From: JAJPXC01 sp964510535 | GTDB lineage: Bacteria > Bacteroidota > Bacteroidia > Bacteroidales > Muribaculaceae | Direction of reading: 5' to 3' | Length of the DNA stretch: 11,008 bases | Assembly: GCA_964510535.1 (NCBI GenBank) | Contig: CAZECG010000033.1 | Span: 1 to 11,008 of the forward strand | Shown here: one piece after another, positions 6,473-11,008 of the stretch | Numbering within the stretch: the stretch's first letter is position 1 | Layout of the letters: each line of letters begins with the position of its first letter | Program-made: the position numbers and the translations under genes | Notes under the pieces: model-generated | Told to the model about the DNA's origin: nothing | What the model saw: the letters and a program-made list of their open reading frames with translations, nothing else | Database searches by the model: none

Positions 6473-6503
6473 TTTGAGGTTTCGGGAAAAAGTTGTAACT
6501 TTG
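6473..6503 (+). promoter_or_regulatory. Promoter of parE-coaD-S41 unit
   Basis: TTTG (6473-6476), a 19-nt spacer and TAACTTTG (6496-6503) form a full Bacteroidetes promoter. The predicted start near 6510 leaves about 24 nt before the ATG at 6534. No later promoter of this quality was noticed before coaD or the peptidase gene, so this one probably drives all three. Confidence 0.78.
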
Positions 6504-6533
6504 TATGAGGATAAACTCCCGATAAACAATGCC

Positions 6534-8462
6534 ATGATTGAAGAAGAATTTCCTACGCTTGAAGATGCTACGTCGCCGGAGCAGAACTATGGCGACGATG
6601 CCATTATTACACTTGACTGGAAAGAACACATACGCCGCCGCCCGGGGATGTATATCGGTAAACTCGGCGACGGCTCAAACTCCGACGACGGCATATATGT
6701 GTTGCTCAAGGAGGTGCTCGACAACGCCATTGACGAATATATGATGGGATTTGGCAAACAGATAACCGTCGATGTGGTGGATGGCACCGTGTCAGTGCGC
6801 GACTATGGCCGCGGCGTTCCGCTCGGCAAGGTTGTCGAGGTAGCGTCACGGATGAACACCGGTGGGAAATATGACTCAAAGGCGTTCAAAAAGTCGGTGG
6901 GGCTCAACGGCGTGGGCATCAAGGCTGTCAACGCTTTGTCCACGCGCTTTGAAATCGTGAGCGTCCGTGAGGGGCGGCGCAAGGCCGCTGTGTTCGCCGC
7001 CGGAGAGCTTCTGAGCGAGAGCGAAATCTTATCCACCGATGAGCCGGGTGGCACATTTGTCAGCTTCACTCCCGACCCGACGATTTTCCGTGACTACCGT
7101 TATCGCGAGGAGTTCATCGTGCCGCTGCTCAAAAACTACACCTTTCTGAACACCGGGCTGTCAATCCACTTCAACGGTAAGCGTTTCATCTCGCGTAACG
7201 GATTGCTCGACCTGCTGAAAGAGAACATGACCAAGGACCCGCTCTATGCCCCGATTCATCTCAAAGGGGAGGATATAGAGATTGCCTTGACCCACGCGAA
7301 CCAGTATGGCGAGGAGTATTACTCGTTTGTCAACGGCCAGCACACCACGCAGGGAGGCACACACCTGACCGCGTTCAAGGAGGCAGTGTCGCGCACGCTC
7401 AAAGACTATTTCGGACGCAATTTCGAATATTCCGACATACGCAACGGCATGATTGCCGCTGTATCCATCAAGGTGGAGGAGCCGGTGTTTGAGTCTCAAA
7501 CCAAGACCAAGCTCGGTTCACGCGACATAGGACCCGACGGCCCAACTGTGGCTAAGTTCATCGGCGATTTCATTAAAAAAGAGCTTGACAACTATCTACA
7601 TAAAGATTTAGAGGTCGCCGACATTATATTGCGCAAGGTGCAGGAGAGCGAGAAAGAGCGCAAGGCAATGGCAGGGGTGACCAAGTTGGCCCGAGAACGC
7701 GCTAAAAAGGTTAACCTCCACAACCGCAAACTTTTGGATTGCCGGGTCCACCTCAATGACGCTAAAGGCGACGAGGAGAAGAAAAACGCATCGTCGATAT
7801 TTATCACCGAGGGCGACTCTGCCGCCGGATCAATCACCAAGATACGCAATGTAGAGACACAAGCGGTGTTCTCGCTCCGCGGCAAGCCCTTGAACACTTA
7901 CGGCGAGACGCAGGCTGTGGTGTATAAAAACGAGGAGTTCAACCTGTTACAGGCTGCGCTCAACATCGAGGAGGGTATCGATGGATTACGCTACAACAAC
8001 GTCATCATCGCCACAGATGCCGATGTCGACGGAATGCACATCAGGTTGTTGCTACTGACCTTTTTCCTACAGTTTTTCCCAGATCTCATCAAAAAAGGCC
8101 ATGTCTATGTGTTGCAGACCCCGCTGTTCAGAGTGCGCGATAAGCGCACATCAAAGCGAAAGAATGCGAAAAAAAACTCATCGGCTGAAATTTACTATTG
8201 TTACAATGACGAGGAAAGAGTGTCGGCGATAGACCGACTGGGGGAAAACGCCGAAATTACGCGATTCAAAGGTCTTGGAGAGATTTCCCCCGAGGAGTTT
8301 CGCGGGTTCATAGGCCCCGACATGAGAGCCGATCGCGTGAGCCTGCGCAAGGAAGACGGAGTGGCTGAGCTTCTTGAATTTTACATGGGGAAAAACACTC
8401 TTGAACGTCAAAATTTCATCATTGATAATCTTGTGATAGAAGATGACTCACAAATCTCATAA
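6534..8462 (+). CDS. parE: DNA topoisomerase IV subunit B (ATPase/TOPRIM subunit)
   Basis: This is the ATP-driven subunit of a type IIA topoisomerase that, with ParC, unlinks daughter chromosomes. From MIEEEFPTLE the protein has 642 residues, close to ParE and shorter than most Gram-negative GyrB. The GHKL ATPase domain (about 30-250) shows EVLDNAIDE (E60 general base, N64 Mg ligand), DYGRG (90-94) and the GLNGVGIKAVNAL ATP lid (123-135). The transducer follows. The TOPRIM domain has EGDSA (426-430) and DADVDG (495-500). The start at 6534 is chosen because it follows the promoter; a longer frame beginning near 6432 would start in the pnp terminator. GyrB is the alternative call, but RRRPGMYIGKLGDGSNSDDG and the length fit Bacteroidetes ParE better. 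parC is not in this window. The last 20 nt overlap coaD. Confidence 0.9.
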   Translation: MIEEEFPTLEDATSPEQNYGDDAIITLDWKEHIRRRPGMYIGKLGDGSNSDDGIYVLLKEVLDNAIDEYMMGFGKQITVDVVDGTVSVRDYGRGVPLGKVVEVASRMNTGGKYDSKAFKKSVGLNGVGIKAVNALSTRFEIVSVREGRRKAAVFAAGELLSESEILSTDEPGGTFVSFTPDPTIFRDYRYREEFIVPLLKNYTFLNTGLSIHFNGKRFISRNGLLDLLKENMTKDPLYAPIHLKGEDIEIALTHANQYGEEYYSFVNGQHTTQGGTHLTAFKEAVSRTLKDYFGRNFEYSDIRNGMIAAVSIKVEEPVFESQTKTKLGSRDIGPDGPTVAKFIGDFIKKELDNYLHKDLEVADIILRKVQESEKERKAMAGVTKLARERAKKVNLHNRKLLDCRVHLNDAKGDEEKKNASSIFITEGDSAAGSITKIRNVETQAVFSLRGKPLNTYGETQAVVYKNEEFNLLQAALNIEEGIDGLRYNNVIIATDADVDGMHIRLLLLTFFLQFFPDLIKKGHVYVLQTPLFRVRDKRTSKRKNAKKNSSAEIYYCYNDEERVSAIDRLGENAEITRFKGLGEISPEEFRGFIGPDMRADRVSLRKEDGVAELLEFYMGKNTLERQNFIIDNLVIEDDSQIS

Positions 8463-8925
8463 TCCACATGACTGCCGGCCTGAACGGGTGGCACTGTTTC
8501 CCGGAACGTTCGATCCGTTCACAACAGGGCACCTGTCGATAGTAACCCGCGGCCTGGAACTGTTTGACCGCATCGTTGTGGCAGTGGGGGTCAATGGCGG
8601 AAAACATTCGGGATGCTCCGCGGAGATGAGGGTTGACACCATCAGAGAGATATTCGCCGACGAGCCGAGGGTTAAGGTTGTGGCATATGACGGTCTGACG
8701 GTTGAGGTCGCCGAAGCCGAGGGAGCGCGGTTTTTGCTACGCGGAGTGCGTTCGGTGGCCGATTACGAGTATGAGCGGTCGTTGGCCGACATCAACCGCA
8801 ATATTTCAGATATCGAAACCGTTATATTGTATGCCCTTCCCGAGCTGTCGGTGGTCAGCTCGTCGATGGTTAGGGAGCTGGCGCGCTATGGCCGCGACAT
8901 CTCCCGGTTTATACCAAAGAAATAG
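8443..8925 (+). CDS. coaD: Phosphopantetheine adenylyltransferase
   Basis: CoaD joins 4'-phosphopantetheine and ATP to give dephospho-CoA, the penultimate step of coenzyme A synthesis, in the cytoplasm. The 160-residue protein is of normal length for this hexameric nucleotidyltransferase. Signatures: GTFDPFTTGH (21-30) with the T-x-GH nucleotide-binding motif ending in H30, the RGVR loop (100-103) followed by DYEYE, and VSSSMVRELA (138-147), the C-terminal ATP-binding signature. The ATG at 8443 lies inside the 3' end of parE, giving a 20-nt overlap; a GTG at 8488 is a weaker alternative that would leave almost no residues before the first strand. Co-transcription with parE and the downstream peptidase gene, 4 nt away, is likely. 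There is no known functional link among the three; the shared promoter probably reflects housekeeping clustering. Confidence 0.94.
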   Translation: MTHKSHNPHDCRPERVALFPGTFDPFTTGHLSIVTRGLELFDRIVVAVGVNGGKHSGCSAEMRVDTIREIFADEPRVKVVAYDGLTVEVAEAEGARFLLRGVRSVADYEYERSLADINRNISDIETVILYALPELSVVSSSMVRELARYGRDISRFIPKK

Positions 8926-8929
8926 ATTT

Positions 8930-10540
8930 ATGAAAAAAATATTCCTGATAGTTGCGGCCATCGCCGCAATCGCTGTTTCGGGTGTTACCGCCCAGCACCG
9001 CGAGTTTACTCCCGCCGACAAGTTGCGTTATGCGTTTGCCATCATCGAGGGATTCTATGTCGATTCGGTCGATTCTAACAAGATTGTCGAGGAGGGTATC
9101 GTGTCGATGCTCAAGGAACTTGACCCACATTCGGCCTATACCAATCCCGAGGAGACAAAGGAGATGACCGCCCCGTTGCAGGGCAATTTCAGCGGAATCG
9201 GCATCCAGTTCAATATGCTCAACGACACCCTGTTTGTCATCCAAACCACGGCCGGCGGCCCGTCGGAGAAAGTTGGCATTCTCGCCGGCGACCGCATACT
9301 CAGCGCCAACGACACTCTAATATCGGGTGTCAACAAGAAAAACACCGATGTCATAAAACTGCTCCGCGGCCCTAAGGGGACGAGGGTTGATGTCAAGGTA
9401 CTGCGCCGCGGGGAGAAAGAGCCGCTTGAGTTCCGCATAGTCCGCGACGATATACCCATCTATAGCGTCGACGCTTCGTACATGGCAGACCCGACAACCG
9501 GTTACATACGCCTGTCGAGATTCTCGGAGACCTCGGTCAAAGAGATTAACGAGGCTATGGCGAAGTTGCGCAAGCAGGGAATGAAAAATCTGATTCTCGA
9601 CCTTCAGGATAACGGTGGCGGACTCATGGGCCCGGCGAGCGAACTGTCAGAGAAATTCTTGCGCCGCGGCGACATGATAGTGTTTACCAAAGGCCGCGTG
9701 CATCGCCCCAACAAGTTCCTGGCTGAGGTCGATGGCGATTTTCAGGAAGGCCGGGTAGTGGTCCTCGTGAATCAGTATTCAGCATCAGCAAGCGAGATTC
9801 TGTCGGGGGCGTTGCAGGACAATGACCGCGGGGTGATTGTGGGGCGCCGCACGTTTGGCAAGGGACTTGTGCAGCGGCCTATGCCGTTTCCCGACGGGTC
9901 GATGATCAAGCTCACATACTCACGCTATTACACCCCCTCGGGTCGCTGCATACAGAAACCCTATGCCAAAGGCCACCCCGACGACTACAACGATGATATG
10001 CTCAAACGCTATGAGTCGGGAGAGCTGATGCACGCCGACAGCATACATCTCGATAAATCAGAGAAATACTACACTCTCCGCAACAAACGCGTGGTGTATG
10101 GCGGAGGTGGCATCATGCCCGACTTATTTGTACCGCTCGACACCACGAGCTATTCAGCCTACTACCGCAACCTCGTCGCAAAGGGCGCGCTCAACCAGTA
10201 CTGCATCGATTATGTCGATTCGCATCGAAAAGAGCTGAAAAAACAGTATCCCACCGAAGACGCTTTCATCAGCGGATTCAAGGCCACCCCCGAACTTATG
10301 CGGGGGCTTGTGGAATGGGGTGTCAAGGAGGGCGTGGAGTATGTCGACAAGGACTATTCGACATCCAAAATGATGATGGAGACCATCGTTAAAGCTATGA
10401 TTGGCCGCGATCTATATGACGTGTCAACCTATTACCGCATAGCCAACACCCTCAATCCCGTCTATACCGAGGGATTGCGCCTGATTAACGACTCCAAGGC
10501 CTACGACAGCCTGCTTGCCCCGCCCTCAAAGCCTGAATAG
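8930..10540 (+). CDS. S41-family C-terminal processing peptidase with PDZ domain
   Basis: A 536-residue exported serine protease of the tail-specific (Ctp/Prc) family, which trims or degrades envelope proteins. Residues 1-21 form a signal peptide (MKK, hydrophobic core, cleavage probably after GVTA with Gln at +1), so it acts in the periplasm; no lipobox is seen. A PDZ domain (about 85-170) contains GIGIQF and GGPSEKVGILAGDRILSAN. The S41 core carries NQYSASASEI (281-290) and TFGKG (308-312): S286 and K311 are 25 residues apart, the spacing of the Ser-Lys dyad in Prc and D1 protease. A C-terminal extension of about 200 residues follows, as in many Bacteroidales members. The start at 8930, 4 nt after the coaD stop, is chosen because it creates the signal peptide; a longer frame beginning at 8702 lies inside coaD. 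The physiological substrate is unknown. Confidence 0.92.
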   Translation: MKKIFLIVAAIAAIAVSGVTAQHREFTPADKLRYAFAIIEGFYVDSVDSNKIVEEGIVSMLKELDPHSAYTNPEETKEMTAPLQGNFSGIGIQFNMLNDTLFVIQTTAGGPSEKVGILAGDRILSANDTLISGVNKKNTDVIKLLRGPKGTRVDVKVLRRGEKEPLEFRIVRDDIPIYSVDASYMADPTTGYIRLSRFSETSVKEINEAMAKLRKQGMKNLILDLQDNGGGLMGPASELSEKFLRRGDMIVFTKGRVHRPNKFLAEVDGDFQEGRVVVLVNQYSASASEILSGALQDNDRGVIVGRRTFGKGLVQRPMPFPDGSMIKLTYSRYYTPSGRCIQKPYAKGHPDDYNDDMLKRYESGELMHADSIHLDKSEKYYTLRNKRVVYGGGGIMPDLFVPLDTTSYSAYYRNLVAKGALNQYCIDYVDSHRKELKKQYPTEDAFISGFKATPELMRGLVEWGVKEGVEYVDKDYSTSKMMMETIVKAMIGRDLYDVSTYYRIANTLNPVYTEGLRLINDSKAYDSLLAPPSKPE

Positions 10541-10690
10541 CATCGAAACCACCTGCCGGGAGCTTGAAAACGCCAATGCTCCCCGCTCCGTCCGAAAACA
10601 ATACCATATATTATGCCCTCAAAAAGCATAATAATACAAGAGCTGGCGAGGGGATATGGTGTTCATGGATAGGCATATGGATAGACTCGA
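10541..10690 (+). other. Intergenic stretch with two hairpins, no gene recognised
   Basis: After the peptidase stop, GGGAGC (10558-10563) can pair with GCTCCC (10578-10583) around a 14-nt loop. TATTATGC (10609-10616) is an exact complement of GCATAATA (10626-10633) around a 9-nt loop. Neither is followed by a T-tract, so neither is a good intrinsic terminator, and where the upstream transcript ends is unclear. A 74-codon open frame (10656-10880) crosses this region but looks non-coding. Confidence 0.4.
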
Positions 10691-10738
10691 CCAACATTTG
10701 GTTGAAAGTATTAGAGCGCACAATCAACCATTAGTTGG
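10691..10738. repeat. Nested inverted repeat abutting the small-RNA promoter
   Basis: CCAAC (10691-10695) pairs with GTTGG (10734-10738), and inside these TGGTTGA (10699-10705) pairs with TCAACCA (10724-10730), separated by a 3x3 internal loop. The right arm covers the TTG at 10735-10737 that is the likely -33 element of the following promoter. This is the layout of an operator, though a hairpin in a read-through transcript from the peptidase gene is also possible. Confidence 0.45.
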
Positions 10739-10766
10739 AGATGAAAAGAAAGAGTTATTAACTTTG
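10735..10766 (+). promoter_or_regulatory. Promoter of the candidate structured RNA
   Basis: TTG (10735-10737), a 21-nt spacer and TAACTTTG (10759-10766) fit the Bacteroidetes promoter pattern. The predicted start is near 10773. No convincing protein start follows before the terminator ending near 10909, which points to a non-coding transcript. Confidence 0.6.
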
Positions 10767-10772
10767 CAACCC

Positions 10773-10910
10773 CATCGGAGGCCGCTGTGGGTCGCTTATG
10801 CGAGGCGGCAACCCGCCCGCTACGCAGGCTTTAAGATATACAAAAAGACTGCTGATGTGAACCGCTGTGGATCTCTATAAACCACTCGACGTTTTCAGCG
10901 GTCTTTTTGC
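10773..10910 (+). ncRNA. Candidate ~135-nt structured RNA, family not recognised
   Basis: The region lies between a promoter and a 15-bp terminator and is more GC-rich than its surroundings. A 5' hairpin can form: GCCGC (10781-10785) with GCGGC (10805-10809) enclosing TCGC-TTAT-GCGA (10792-10803). An alternative is GGCGG with CCGCC (10804-10808 with 10813-10817) around CAAC. A 9-nt direct repeat CCGCTGTGG occurs at 10782-10790 and 10862-10870, and the second copy competes for the terminator arm. I checked mentally against tRNA, tmRNA, RNase P, SRP RNA, 6S and common riboswitch cores and recognise none. It could be a trans-acting small RNA, or a leader for a gene beyond the window with termination control. 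Promoter, repeats and terminator are seen; function is unknown. Confidence 0.5.
10841..10909 (+). terminator. Long-stem terminator of the candidate RNA
   Basis: CAAAAAGACTGCTGA (10841-10855) pairs with TCAGCGGTCTTTTTG (10895-10909): 15 pairs with one G-U wobble, ending in the T-tract. Because the A-tract mirrors the T-tract it could work in both directions. The 39-nt loop holds GTGG/CCAC (10867-10870 with 10882-10885). CCGCTG (10862-10867) is a competing partner for the right arm. Confidence 0.7.
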
Positions 10911-10912
10911 TT

Positions 10913-11008
10913 TTACCACTCTGCGATATTTGGCGGTACATCGTGGCGAAGAACGGGTCAATGTAAAAAGGCGGTTGTTAAAAAACGCATGATAAATGTT
11001 ATCATTTG
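10913..11008 (+). other. Right edge of window: small perfect inverted repeat, no gene
   Basis: ATGATAA (10989-10995) and TTATCAT (10999-11005) are exact complements around ATG, in an AT-rich end of the window. TATCATTTG (11001-11008 region) resembles a -7 box with one extra base. It could be promoter or operator sequence for a gene starting beyond the window. Nothing coding is recognised in 10913-10988 on either strand. Confidence 0.3.

Noticed and set aside
6432..6533. N-terminal extension of parE beginning with TTG at 6432
   Set aside because: The start would lie in the right arm of the pnp terminator and the extension would span the parE promoter. The extra 34 residues do not resemble topoisomerase sequence.
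8702..8929. 76-residue N-terminal extension of the S41 peptidase
   Set aside because: It lies inside coaD in another frame and would bury the clear signal peptide that begins at 8930.
10656..10880. 74-codon open frame on the plus strand
   Set aside because: It contains a nested inverted repeat, a promoter and half of a terminator stem. Its sequence changes character midway and shows no domain, so non-coding RNA is the better reading.
10773..10910. tRNA, tmRNA, 6S, SRP or RNase P RNA
   Set aside because: No cloverleaf, TmRNA ends, long 6S-type duplex with central bubble, SRP tetraloop core or RNase P conserved core could be found.
10831..10941. 36-codon minus-strand frame starting MYRQISQSGK
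   Set aside because: It runs through the terminator stem-loop and has no -7 box close upstream. Kept only as a low-probability small protein.

Overview
The window looks like chromosomal DNA of a Bacteroidota bacterium, most likely order Bacteroidales and plausibly a Muribaculaceae or Bacteroides relative. Three things support this. Intergenic gaps carry the Bacteroidetes sigma-ABfr -7 box TAnnTTTG just upstream of genes on both strands (TATCTTTG three times, TAACTTTG three times). Start codons lack Shine-Dalgarno sequences and have A/T-rich leaders. The proteins read like Bacteroidales orthologues. Coding DNA is fairly GC-rich while the gaps are AT-rich. The exact family or genus is an inference.

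Layout. Positions 96-2205 (minus strand) hold a two-gene unit: an iron-type alcohol dehydrogenase followed after 1 nt by a FemAB/GNAT-like acyltransferase. The 2206-2514 gap is dense. It has the dehydrogenase promoter with an inverted repeat over its -33 element, a complete promoter-plus-terminator unit for a predicted ~70-nt RNA on the minus strand, an AT-rich palindrome, and the promoter of the plus-strand pair rnz-tadA (2515-3872), whose reading frames overlap by ATGA. After a 235-nt gap comes pnp (4108-6369), with its own -7 box, a repetitive Arg/Gly/Asp-rich tail and a strong terminator. A second transcription unit, parE-coaD-S41 peptidase (6534-10540), starts from a good promoter and is tightly packed (20-nt overlap, then a 4-nt gap). 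The last 468 nt contain no convincing protein gene. They hold inverted repeats and a candidate ~135-nt structured RNA with its own promoter and a 15-bp terminator.

Function. Most genes are housekeeping: RNA maturation and decay (RNase Z trims tRNA 3' ends, TadA makes wobble inosine, PNPase degrades RNA), chromosome decatenation (ParE), coenzyme A synthesis (CoaD) and envelope proteolysis (S41). The dehydrogenase/acyltransferase pair is accessory and its substrates are unknown. I found no CRISPR array, phage gene, transposase, tRNA or rRNA. The most unusual material is non-coding: the two candidate small RNAs (2321-2391 minus, 10773-10910 plus) and the operator-like inverted repeats.
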